Below, piece after piece: positions 1 through 6,404 of a stretch of DNA of 13,852 bases. Location: contig JAPLIW010000425.1 in the NCBI GenBank assembly GCA_026388915.1, positions 1 through 13,852 of the forward strand. Reading direction: 5' to 3'. The notes beneath the pieces are model-generated. The model ran no database searches, was not told the origin of the DNA, and saw only the letters and a list, made by a program, of their open reading frames with translations. How positions within the stretch are numbered: the stretch's first letter is position 1; every line of letters starts with the position of its first letter. This DNA is from Deltaproteobacteria bacterium. Its GTDB lineage: Bacteria; Desulfobacterota; SM23-61. The translations under genes were made by a program, and so were the position numbers.

Positions 1-479
1 TCCACCACTTCCAGCCGGTTGATAGCTTCCGGCCCGAGGTCTTCATAGGCCACGATTTGGGCTTTCTTGACGGATTTGGCCAGGAGGGCTCCCGCCCCGC
101 CGGTGGCCGCTAAGTACACGGCCTTGTATTTCTTCATGGCCTCGATGACCTCTTTCTTGCGCATGCCCTTCCCGATCATTCCCTTCAACCCGATCTCCAT
201 CAGCTTGGGGGAATAGGCGTCCATGCGCCCGCTGGTCGTCGGGCCGGCGGACCCGATCGCATGGCCGGGCTTGGCCGGGGCTGGACCTACATAATAAATA
301 ATCTGCCCCTTGATGTCGAAGGGTAGGGGTTTACCTTCCTTTAATAAGTCGGTGAGTCGCTTATGGGCGGCGTCCCTCCCGGTGTAGATCACCCCGGTGA
401 TCAGGACCTTGTCCCCGGCTTTTAATTTTTCCACATCCCCGTCCGTCAAGGGAGTTTTCAGTCGAATCGGTTCGCTCAT
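1..479 (-). CDS. Class I fumarate hydratase, beta subunit (C-terminal Fe-S hydro-lyase domain), partial
   Basis: This is the smaller subunit of the two-subunit oxygen-sensitive fumarase that interconverts fumarate and malate in the cytoplasm. The visible 159 residues start MSEPIRLKTPLTDGDVEKL and include GPAPAKPGHAIGSAGPTTSG and RMDAYSP, the conserved substrate-site region of the family, then LAATGGAGALLAKSV, typical of the swivelling C-terminal domain. The reading frame runs off the left edge, so roughly the last 20-30 residues are missing. The ATG at 477-479 is preceded by GGAGG about 6 bases upstream, and only 13 bases separate it from the alpha-subunit stop, so the two subunits are translationally paired. 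The same fold occurs in L-tartrate dehydratase beta, but the malic enzyme and methylmalonyl-CoA neighbours favour fumarase. Confidence 0.93.
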   Translation of the reverse strand, partial: MSEPIRLKTPLTDGDVEKLKAGDKVLITGVIYTGRDAAHKRLTDLLKEGKPLPFDIKGQIIYYVGPAPAKPGHAIGSAGPTTSGRMDAYSPKLMEIGLKGMIGKGMRKKEVIEAMKKYKAVYLAATGGAGALLAKSVKKAQIVAYEDLGPEAINRLEVV

Positions 480-492
480 TCTTCCACCTCCT

Positions 493-1332
493 TCAGATCA
501 CGGCTTCTTGGTGCCGGTGGGCATGGCAGTTTAGGTTTACGGCCATGGGGAAGCTGGCGATATGGCACGGGATCATCTCCACGTTCACCGCCAGCGCGGT
601 AATCCTTCCCCCCAGCCCCTGGGGCCCAATGCCCAGGTTGTTGACCCGGGTCAAAAGCTCTTCCTCCATCGCCGCCAGTTGGGGGTCCGGGTTCTTCTGC
701 CCCAGGGGACGCAGAAGAGCTTTCTTGGCCGTCAGGGCGACCTCTTCGAAAGTCCCCCCCACACCCACTCCCACGACAATCGGCGGACAGGGGTTGGAAC
801 CGGCCTGTTTGACCCACTCCACCACCCGGTTCTTGACCCCCTCGATTCCCTCCGAGGGGCTGAGCATGATCACCGTAGACATGTTCTCCGCTCCCCCGCC
901 CTTCGGGGCCAGGACAATCTTGATCTTGTCCCCAGAAACCAGGGATAAGTGGATAATGGCCGGGGTGTTGTCCTTGGTATTGACCCGGGTGAAAGGGTGG
1001 CAGGAGGATTTCCGGAGATACCCGTCCTTGTACCCCTGCCGGACCCCTTCGTGGATGGCTTCATTGAAGTTCCCCCCGACGACGTGCACCTCCTGGCCCA
1101 GTTCCACGAATAAGACCGCCAAGCCCGTATCCTGACAGATCGCCACCTGTTCTGTCCGAGCGATGCGGACATTCTCCTTGATCTGCTGAAAGACCTCCTT
1201 TCCCACGGGGGACTCCTCTTTCTTCTCCCCCTCGTCCAGCGCCTTGAGGACATCCTCGGTCAGGTAATAATTTGAATCGATACACAGCTTTCTCACCACT
1301 TCCGTAATCTGCTTGGCATTGACTTCGCGCAT
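493..1332 (-). CDS. Class I fumarate hydratase, alpha subunit ([4Fe-4S])
   Basis: This is the 279-residue large subunit of two-subunit class I fumarase, carrying the [4Fe-4S] cluster that activates the substrate for fumarate/malate interconversion. The three expected cluster cysteines are visible: C66 in AICQDTG, C182 in SNPCPPIVVG and C269 in NLNCHAHR. GLGGRITAL and the KGGGAENMS stretch are also family hallmarks. The length is usual for the family. The frame stays open upstream to 1371, but the ATG at 1332 is chosen because AGGAGG lies 6 bases before it and the protein then begins MREVNAKQITEVVRKLC, as homologues do. It lies 135 bases downstream of the malic enzyme stop and 13 bases ahead of the beta subunit. 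L-tartrate dehydratase alpha is the main alternative. Confidence 0.95.
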   Translation of the reverse strand: MREVNAKQITEVVRKLCIDSNYYLTEDVLKALDEGEKKEESPVGKEVFQQIKENVRIARTEQVAICQDTGLAVLFVELGQEVHVVGGNFNEAIHEGVRQGYKDGYLRKSSCHPFTRVNTKDNTPAIIHLSLVSGDKIKIVLAPKGGGAENMSTVIMLSPSEGIEGVKNRVVEWVKQAGSNPCPPIVVGVGVGGTFEEVALTAKKALLRPLGQKNPDPQLAAMEEELLTRVNNLGIGPQGLGGRITALAVNVEMIPCHIASFPMAVNLNCHAHRHQEAVI

Positions 1333-1417
1333 CACAACCTCCTTCCACAACTCTTGGGGAACTCGGCTCATGATTTTTCCCGGCCGAGTTCCCTTTTCTC
1401 TTGGTCTGTTGCCTCCA

Positions 1418-1458
1418 GGCCCGAAGGGCCGGTCCTCAAGCCACGCCCCGGGCGTGGC
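1418..1458. other. Two GC-rich hairpins between malic enzyme and fumarase alpha
   Basis: Two stem-loops sit in the 135-base gap after the malic enzyme stop. GGCCC-GAA-GGGCC occupies 1418-1430. GCCACGCCC-C-GGGCGTGGC occupies 1440-1458 with perfect 9-base arms. Read on the minus strand, neither is followed by a U-run, so they look more like an mRNA processing, stability or pausing element than an intrinsic terminator. On the plus strand a T6 run follows at 1464-1469, but no plus-strand gene ends here. They may set different levels for the upstream and downstream parts of the operon. Confidence 0.5.
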
Positions 1459-1467
1459 GGTCCTTTT

Positions 1468-2802
1468 TTATCCTTTATAAGCCGGGATGATTCCCTTCTC
1501 CATCAGGATCGTTGTTTCCATCCGGGCCTTGCGGATGGTGTCCGAGGCTTTCTGGTAGAGCTGCTCTTTGCTCAGCTTGACCCGGGCCACTTTCTGCTCA
1601 ATGGCTTTGAGGCCGACAGCCACGGCCTGCCGGGGGAAGACCTCCCATTCATCCATGGTGGGGAGCAGGTAATCCTCCTTCAGGCCTTTGTCCTCGGCGC
1701 ATTTGGCCAGCTCCCGCGCGGAGGCAATGCACATCTCATCGGTAATCGTGCTGGCCATTACGTCCAGGGTGCCCCGGAAAATGGCCGGGAAGCACAGGGA
1801 ATTGTTCACCTGGTTGGGGAAATCCGAACGACCCGTGGCCACGATCCTGGCCCCAGCCTCCTTGGCTTCCCAGGGATAAATTTCCGGAATAGGGTTGGCG
1901 CAGGCAAAGATGACGGCGTCTTTGGCCATCTTCTTGATCCATTCCTTCTTGATCACATCCGGGCCGGGCTTGGCCAGGGCAATGACTGCATCCGCGCCTT
2001 CCATGGCTTCGGCGATCCCGCCTTTCCGCTGTTCGGCGTTGGTGATCTGGCAGAAGTGCCATTTTTCCTTATAGTCCTTCTGCAACTCGGTCCGGCCCTT
2101 ATGCAGCGTCTGTTTGGAGTCTACCATGATCATCTTCGCCGGGTCTGCCCCGGCGGCAATGATGATCCGGGCGGTGGCGATGTTGGCCGCGCCGGAACCG
2201 ACCATCGTGAGGCGCACTTTTTCCAGTTTTTTGCCGACGATCTTCAAGGCATTGAGTAACCCGGCCAAATTCACGGCCGCCGTTCCCTGTTGGTCATCGT
2301 GCCAGACCGGGATTTTTGATTCTTTGCGCAGGGTGTCCAGGATGTGAAAGCACTTGGGCTGGGATAGGTCTTCCAGGTTGATTCCCCCGAAGCAGGGGGA
2401 GATGATCTTTACGGTCTTGATGATCTCTTCGGCGTCTTTGGTGTCCAGGCAGATAGGCCAGGCATCGACTCCGCCCAGGTATTTAAACAGGATGGCCTTC
2501 CCCTCCATGACCGGAATGGCCGCTTCCGGGCCGATGTCTCCCAGCCCCAGGACGCGGGTCCCGTCGGAAACGACGGCCACCATGTTAGCTTTGTTGGTGT
2601 GCTCGAAGACCTTCTCGGGATGAGCTTCAATGTCCCGGCAGGCCGCCGCCACTCCCGGGGTGTACCAGATGGCGAAATCATTGAAATCGCGCACGCAGCA
2701 CTTGAGGCTCGAGGCGAGTTTTCCCTTATAAAAGGGGTGCATCTTCAACGCGTCGGCCGAGGGTTTCTTGGACTTCTCCAGCAATTGCTCCTTGGTCAGC
2801 AT
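1468..2802 (-). CDS. NAD(P)-dependent malic enzyme, short bacterial type
   Basis: This enzyme decarboxylates malate oxidatively to pyruvate and CO2 (or the reverse) in the cytoplasm. The product is 444 residues, the usual length of the short prokaryotic form. Visible in order are the N-terminal domain with WYTPGVAAAC (Y47), the GKAILFKYLGGVDAWPIC stretch with its conserved lysine, the metal-binding NLEDLSQPKCF and WHDDQQGTA (D169, D170), the Rossmann nucleotide loop VGSGAAN near 201-207, CANPIPEI near 301-308 and TGRSDFPNQVNN near 323-334. The frame opens at 2832, but the ATG at 2802 has AAGGAGG 6 bases upstream. It sits between the epimerase (90-base gap) and fumarase (135-base gap), which makes it the exit from the succinate-fumarate-malate branch to pyruvate. 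NAD versus NADP preference cannot be read from the sequence. Confidence 0.95.
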   Translation of the reverse strand: MLTKEQLLEKSKKPSADALKMHPFYKGKLASSLKCCVRDFNDFAIWYTPGVAAACRDIEAHPEKVFEHTNKANMVAVVSDGTRVLGLGDIGPEAAIPVMEGKAILFKYLGGVDAWPICLDTKDAEEIIKTVKIISPCFGGINLEDLSQPKCFHILDTLRKESKIPVWHDDQQGTAAVNLAGLLNALKIVGKKLEKVRLTMVGSGAANIATARIIIAAGADPAKMIMVDSKQTLHKGRTELQKDYKEKWHFCQITNAEQRKGGIAEAMEGADAVIALAKPGPDVIKKEWIKKMAKDAVIFACANPIPEIYPWEAKEAGARIVATGRSDFPNQVNNSLCFPAIFRGTLDVMASTITDEMCIASARELAKCAEDKGLKEDYLLPTMDEWEVFPRQAVAVGLKAIEQKVARVKLSKEQLYQKASDTIRKARMETTILMEKGIIPAYKG

Positions 2803-2892
2803 GTTTTCCTCCTTTTGGTTTCCCTGCCGCATTCAATGCCGCAAGTTTAAGATGTTGGAATGCTTCCCCCCCCGTTTGCCATCGGGAGAGGG

Positions 2893-3258
2893 TTAACGCT
2901 CACTCAGCTCCACCAGGATCCCGTTGGTGGATTTGGGATGGATAAAGGCGATCTTCGCTCCTCCTGCCCCTCCCCTCGGTTTTTCGTCGATCAGTCGAAC
3001 CCCTTTCTCTTTCAATTCTTTCAGCGCCTGCTCGATGCCGCGGCTCTCGATGAACTTGGCAATGGCCCCGTCCGGCGCCGTGGATTCCAGGATCTCGATC
3101 TCGCTCTCTCCCACGGGGAGGAAAGCCGTGGTGGCCTTCTGCTCCTGCACCGTCTCCCTTCCCGCGATGGGCAGCCCCAGAATCGCGTTCCAGAAAGGGG
3201 CCACCTGGTCGATGGACTTGCTCGCGATCCCGATGTGGTCAATCTTCAATATTTTCAT
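2893..3258 (-). CDS. mce: Methylmalonyl-CoA epimerase (VOC fold) with an internal in-frame deletion
   Basis: The family interconverts (2R)- and (2S)-methylmalonyl-CoA, feeding the mutase encoded just upstream. The 121-residue product starts MKILKIDHIGIA and ends KIAFIHPKSTNGILVELSER, both very typical. The ATG at 3258 is preferred over one at 3270 because GGAGGG lies just upstream of it. Expected metal ligands H8 (DHIG), Q40 and E117 are present. In the family a segment with a GLHHIA-like motif joins AKFIESRG to the following helix; here G74 is followed directly by IEQALKELKEKG. About 12 residues are therefore missing, including the histidine that is the third of the four metal ligands. The family is usually about 134-148 residues long. 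The rest of the protein reads normally, so the lesion is recent or an assembly error. As read, the enzyme is probably inactive. Confidence 0.88.
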   Translation of the reverse strand: MKILKIDHIGIASKSIDQVAPFWNAILGLPIAGRETVQEQKATTAFLPVGESEIEILESTAPDGAIAKFIESRGIEQALKELKEKGVRLIDEKPRGGAGGAKIAFIHPKSTNGILVELSER

Positions 3259-3415
3259 CCTTCCCTCCATTCCGACCGACGACCGAAGACCGCCGACCGT
3301 TGACGGCCGATCAAAGGCAGCATGTTTTAAGGTCCCCGGTCGGCCGTCGGCGGTCGACGGTCTACGTTTTTGTTTGTCCGCGGTCTACCGTCCACGGTCG
3401 ACGGTCTAAGTTTTT
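3259..3415. repeat. GC-rich intergenic repeat built from GGTCGACGG-type words
   Basis: The gap between mutase and epimerase is a dense set of short related words (CGACCG, GGTCGG, CGGTCTA). The clearest pair is CGGTCGACGGTCTA followed by a base and GTTTTT, at 3351-3371 and 3395-3415. These are 21-base copies with one mismatch and a period of 44. Their cores are palindromic around GTCGAC, so the RNA could fold strongly. The second copy overlaps the 3' end of the mutase gene, including its stop codons in both frames. No gene is seen in it. Confidence 0.6.
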
Positions 3416-5034
3416 ATACTTTCACTACCGATTCGTACTCCCCGAACACGCTCCGCAGGGTGTCGCAGATATCGCCCAGGGTGCAGTAAGCCCGGACGCA
3501 GTTCAGGATGGGGACCATGAGGTTGCCGTCTCCCCGGGCCACTTTTTTCAGCTCCTCCAGGGAGGACCTCCCGGACCTTGGGGTCCACCTTCAGCAGCCC
3601 TTGGGGGGGAGGTTCCTTGGTCTGGAAGCGGTTCACTCCCACGATCACGCGGTCTCCGGCTTCGATCTCCTTCTGATACCGGTAGGCCGCCTCCTGGATC
3701 TCCAGCTGAATGTATCCTTTCTCCACGGCCGCCACCGACCCGCCCATGAGGTCGATTTTGTCGATGTATTCCCTGGCCCGCTTTTCGATCTCATCGGTCA
3801 ATTTCTCGACGTAGTAAGAACCTCCCAGGGGGTCTGCCGTGTCGGCCGACGCGGATTCATAGGCGATCAGCTGCTGCGTCCGCAGGGCGATCTGGACCGA
3901 TTTCTCCGTGGGCAGCGCCAGGGCTTCGTCCATGGAGTTGGTATGCAGGGATTGGGTTCCCCCCAGAACCGCGGCCAGAGCCTGCCAGGCCACGCGGACG
4001 ATGTTGTTGTAGGGCTGCTGGGCCGTGAGGGTGCACCCGGCCGTCTGGGTGTGGAAACGGAGCATCCAGGAGCGGGGGTTTTTGGCTTTGAACCTGTCCC
4101 GCATGATCTTCGCCCAGAGACGGCGGGCGGCCCGGTACTTGGCCACCTCTTCCAGAAAATCCAGGTGGGCGTTGAAGAAGAAGGACAGCCGCGGGCCGAA
4201 TTCATCCACGTCCAGCCCGGCCTTGATGGCCGCCTCCACATAGGAGATGCCGTTGGCCAGAGTGAAAGCCACTTCCTGCACGGCCGTGCACCCGGCTTCC
4301 CGCATGTGATATCCGCTGATGCTGATGCTGTTCCAGTTGGGGACCTCTTTGGTGCAGTATTCAAAGGTGTTGGTGATGATGCGCATGGAGGGCTGGGGGG
4401 GGAAGATATAGGTCCCCCGGGAAGAATACTCCTTCAGGATGTCGTTCTGGATCGTTCCGTTGAGCTTGGCCGCGGGAACCCCATGTTTTTCTCCCACCGC
4501 AATGTACATGGCCAGGAGAATCGACGCCGGGGCGTTGATGGTCATGGAGGTGGAGACCTTGTCCAGGGGGATCTGGTTGAAGAGAATCTCCATGTCCTTT
4601 ACCGAGTCGATGGCCACGCCCACTTTTCCCACTTCTCCCTGGGCCAGGGAATGGTCCGAATCGTAGCCGATCTGGGTGGGCAGGTCGAAGGCCACGGAAA
4701 GCCCGGTCTGCCCCTGCTCCAAGAGATAGCGGTAGCGCCGGTTGGTGTCCTCGGCCGTCCCGAAGCCGGCATACTGTCGCATGGTCCAGAACCGTCCCCG
4801 GTACATGGTGGGCTGAACGCCCCGGGTGTAGGGGAACTCTCCGGGGAAGCTCAGGTCCTGGGGGTAATCCAGTCCGGCTACATCCTGGGGGATGAAAATC
4901 CTCTGGACGGGGATCCCCGAGGTCGTCTGGAAGACCTTTTTTCGCTCCGGATTTTTGGCCAGGGTCTTTTCAACCTTCTCATTCCAACCCTTGGCCTGTT
5001 TTCCGGTCTCCTCGACCTTTTTCGGATCGAACAT
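3406..5034 (-). pseudogene. Methylmalonyl-CoA mutase large (catalytic) subunit, 3' end deleted and frameshifted
   Basis: This is the TIM-barrel catalytic subunit that rearranges methylmalonyl-CoA to succinyl-CoA with adenosylcobalamin; the B12-binding domain must be encoded elsewhere. Residues matching Propionibacterium Y89, R207 and H244 are present as Y88 (MRQYAGF), R206 (SSRGTYIF) and H243 (SISGYHMREAG), which marks a mutase acting on methylmalonyl-CoA rather than isobutyryl-CoA. Other family motifs are TIQNDILKE, GGTQSLHTNSMDEA and TADPLGGSYYVE. The ATG at 5034 is chosen; the Shine-Dalgarno is poor. After KVRE (residue 489) the frame turns to nonsense for 53 residues and stops at 3406. 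In the next frame from 3560 the true ending appears: LEELKKVARGDGNLM, CVRAYCTLGDICDTLRSVFG, with a stop at 3414. About 20 family residues are absent at the junction, so this is a deletion plus frameshift near 3561-3570. The remaining 489 residues are intact. Confidence 0.92.
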
Positions 5035-5086
5035 GGGAACCCCCAAAAAGAATGCCTAAAATGCCTAAAGTTCGGAGTGCCTAAGG

Positions 5087-5223
5087 TTGATGATCTCGTA
5101 AAAAGTCTCTTGGAGCGTCACCCCGGCGAAAGCCGGGGTCCAGAACATCTTGAAATAACTGGATTCCGGCTTTCGCCGGAATGACGAATTCTATGAAATT
5201 GCGACTTTTTACGAGTTCATCAA
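5087..5223. mobile_element. MITE-like palindromic repeat element, about 137 bp, non-coding
   Basis: The ends are 21-base terminal inverted repeats with one mismatch (20/21). The left copy (5087-5107) ends CTCGTAAAAAGTC and the right copy (5203-5223) begins GACTTTTTACGAG. The hexamer AAGGTT is found at both borders (5083-5088 and 5222-5227), a possible target duplication overlapping the tips. Inside are two further palindromes that are inverted copies of one another: CCCCGGC-GAAA-GCCGGGG at 5121-5138 and TTCCGGC-TTTC-GCCGGAA at 5164-5181. The whole element can therefore fold into one long imperfect hairpin. There is no internal gene. It sits 53 bases upstream of the mutase start. The architecture is that of a MITE or a dispersed REP-like element moved in trans. 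Confidence 0.75.
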
Positions 5224-5240
5224 GGTTATTTGATGGACCA

Positions 5241-5333
5241 CAGATGAACCGGATGAACACCGATGGAAAAAGTTCCTCCGAGGAAAAAAATATATTTCTT
5301 CGAAATCCGTGTTAATCCGCGTTTATCCGCGTC
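5241..5333. repeat. Inverted pair of GATGAAC/ACGGATG-type repeats
   Basis: The left arm (5241-5266) carries GATGAACCGGATGAACAC. The right arm (5304-5333), read in reverse complement, carries GATAAACGCGGATTAACAC, so the arms match over roughly 20 of 26 positions. Each arm is itself a degenerate repeat of about 10-11 bases. The spacer between the arms (5267-5303) is A-rich. No coding potential is seen. It resembles dispersed intergenic repeats of environmental proteobacterial genomes. Confidence 0.55.
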
Positions 5334-5352
5334 CCAATATTTCTTTGGCCCT

Positions 5353-5994
5353 TTACTCCGAACTCCGAACCAAATTACTCCGAACTGATTTCCCCTGAAT
5401 CCTCCGGATCACTTCCTGGATCTGGCTCTGCACCAGATAATCGATAATCTCTTCCCGGCTGTACCGGGGCTTCAAGATCCAGCGGCGCAGGACCCCGAAG
5501 ACCCCACTGTAGACCAGGAAATTGGCTTCCAGGAAGGGGTCGAAGGGGCCTTTGCCCAATTCGCCGATGATCCTCTCAAAATGCTCGACGATCTCGGATT
5601 CTTTTTTCAAAATGATCTTGAGGTAATCCTTCTGCACGTAGCGGGCCTGGGTGTAGGAAAGCATCACCTGATCTTCCAGTTCCATGGCCACTTCCAGGAA
5701 AGCCCGGTAGGTGATCTCCAGCCGCTGGAGCGGGTCGGAAACCATGGAAGCCCGGGATCTCACCTTTTCGAAAAAAGTGGTAGCATAATCTTCAAAGAAA
5801 AGATAGAGGATATCATCCTTGGAGTTGACGTAGTCGTAGATGCTCCCCAGCCCGATTCCCGCTTCTCTGGCGATCTCCCGCACCGTGGCTTTGTGATAGC
5901 CCTTCTTCTTGAAGACCTGGAGGGCCCCCTCGAGAATCTGCCTTCGCTTCTCGCTGATTAAGCTTTGATCCTTGACTCGCGCTTGAACCTGCAT
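5353..5994 (-). CDS. TetR/AcrR-family transcriptional regulator, FadR-like
   Basis: This is a 213-residue one-component repressor. The N-terminal DNA-binding domain runs from about residue 12 to 62, with EKRRQILEGALQVFKKKGY followed by the helix-turn-helix ATVREIAREAGIGLGSIYDY. The all-helical C-terminal half (about 65-205) is of the kind that binds acyl-CoA or other hydrophobic ligands in FadR/PsrA-like members. The ATG at 5994 gives a normal length and has AGGGG close upstream; the frame stays open to 6120, but that extension is not family-like. A palindromic operator lies 42-57 bases upstream. The last residues, VRSNLVRSSE, are encoded by repeated ACTCCGAAC words, so the tail is repeat-derived. 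It is transcribed toward the mutase operon, and control of that operon is plausible but inferred. Confidence 0.9.
   Translation of the reverse strand: MQVQARVKDQSLISEKRRQILEGALQVFKKKGYHKATVREIAREAGIGLGSIYDYVNSKDDILYLFFEDYATTFFEKVRSRASMVSDPLQRLEITYRAFLEVAMELEDQVMLSYTQARYVQKDYLKIILKKESEIVEHFERIIGELGKGPFDPFLEANFLVYSGVFGVLRRWILKPRYSREEIIDYLVQSQIQEVIRRIQGKSVRSNLVRSSE
5355..5385. repeat. ACTCCGAAC short repeat forming the 3' end of the TetR gene
   Basis: Three copies of ACTCCGAAC occur at 5355-5363, 5362-5370 and 5377-5385. On the minus strand they read GTTCGGAGT and encode the VRS/VRSSE tail of the regulator. A reverse-oriented copy lies at 5070-5078, on the far side of the intergenic region. Confidence 0.65.
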
Positions 5995-6035
5995 GGGCCC
6001 CTGAAAGGTGAGAAAGCGGGTTAACGGCCTAGAGC

Positions 6036-6051
6036 GAACGAATGTTCGTTC
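6036..6051. promoter_or_regulatory. Palindromic operator, probably for the adjacent TetR regulator
   Basis: The site is GAACGA-ATGT-TCGTTC, perfect 6-base arms around a 4-base centre. Size and base pattern fit operators of FadR/PsrA-type TetR repressors. It lies 42-57 bases upstream of the regulator ATG and just downstream of its candidate promoter, so autorepression is likely. Confidence 0.65.
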
Positions 6052-6059
6052 ACACAGAA

Positions 6060-6089
6060 GGATTACCAAAGCGGGATACCTTATGTCAA
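6060..6089 (-). promoter_or_regulatory. Candidate promoter of the TetR gene
   Basis: A perfect TTGACA reads on the minus strand at 6084-6089. A weak -10-like TAATCC follows after 18 bases (6060-6065). Transcription would begin next to or within the palindrome at 6036-6051, as expected for an autorepressed gene. The -10 match is poor. Confidence 0.4.
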
Positions 6090-6285
6090 GCAAATTCTGG
6101 TCAGATTGAAAAACAAACATACCTAATTTTTTTTCGTTATATTTTCAACCCGGGACAACTCCTTAGAATCTTGTATTCCTTTAATATGATTTGATAAAAT
6201 TTGCGCAGAAGCGGCCAGGAATTTTCCTTTAACATAGCTGAAGACCATGGCTCCCCGCTTTTGCATGGACGCCATGAAACTCATA

Positions 6286-6314
6286 TTGACACCCCTAACC
6301 CAAGGGAGTAGATT
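6286..6314 (+). promoter_or_regulatory. Candidate sigma-70 promoter of the FGGY kinase
   Basis: TTGACA (6286-6291) is separated by 17 bases from TAGATT (6309-6314, 4 of 6 consensus). Transcription would start near 6321, giving a leader of about 85 bases before the kinase ATG. Confidence 0.5.
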
Positions 6315-6404
6315 TTTCCCGGTACTGGTCCAAGAGCCTTTTGAAAACCGGCCTTATCGGCTTGCAATTTCGCCCCCTGGGGGCAAGATGATGAGCGGTG
6401 AAAC

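Larger units (their letters stand above)
5035..5352. other. Repeat-rich intergenic region upstream of the mutase operon
   Basis: This gene-free region of 318 bases must hold the promoter of the mutase operon and the end of the TetR transcript. It contains two tandem copies of AATGCCTAA (5051-5068), a GTTCGGAGT word (5070-5078) that is the reverse complement of the ACTCCGAAC words at 5355-5385, a MITE-like palindrome (5087-5223) and an inverted pair of GATGAAC-type repeats (5241-5333). I could not assign a convincing -35/-10 pair for the mutase. Confidence 0.6.
5995..6404. other. Divergent intergenic region between TetR and FGGY kinase
   Basis: This gene-free 410-base spacer separates the minus-strand regulator from the plus-strand kinase. 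It holds the TetR operator and a candidate minus-strand promoter, an AT-rich stretch at about 6110-6240, and a candidate sigma-70 promoter for the kinase at 6286-6314. A small GC hairpin, GCCCC-CTG-GGGGC, lies at 6371-6383, shortly before the kinase start. Confidence 0.6.

Noticed and set aside
1440..1470. Plus-strand terminator-like hairpin with T-run
   Set aside because: No plus-strand gene lies upstream, and the T's overlap the end of malic enzyme; kept only as a hairpin feature.
1354..2259. 301-codon open frame on the plus strand
   Set aside because: Antisense to malic enzyme, with low-complexity Gly/Pro/His-rich product; a shadow.
3508..5184. 558-codon open frame on the plus strand
   Set aside because: It is antisense to the mutase, whose catalytic motifs are unmistakable. 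The composition is rich in Gly, Pro, Arg and His, as expected of a shadow frame in GC-rich coding DNA, and it runs through the MITE.
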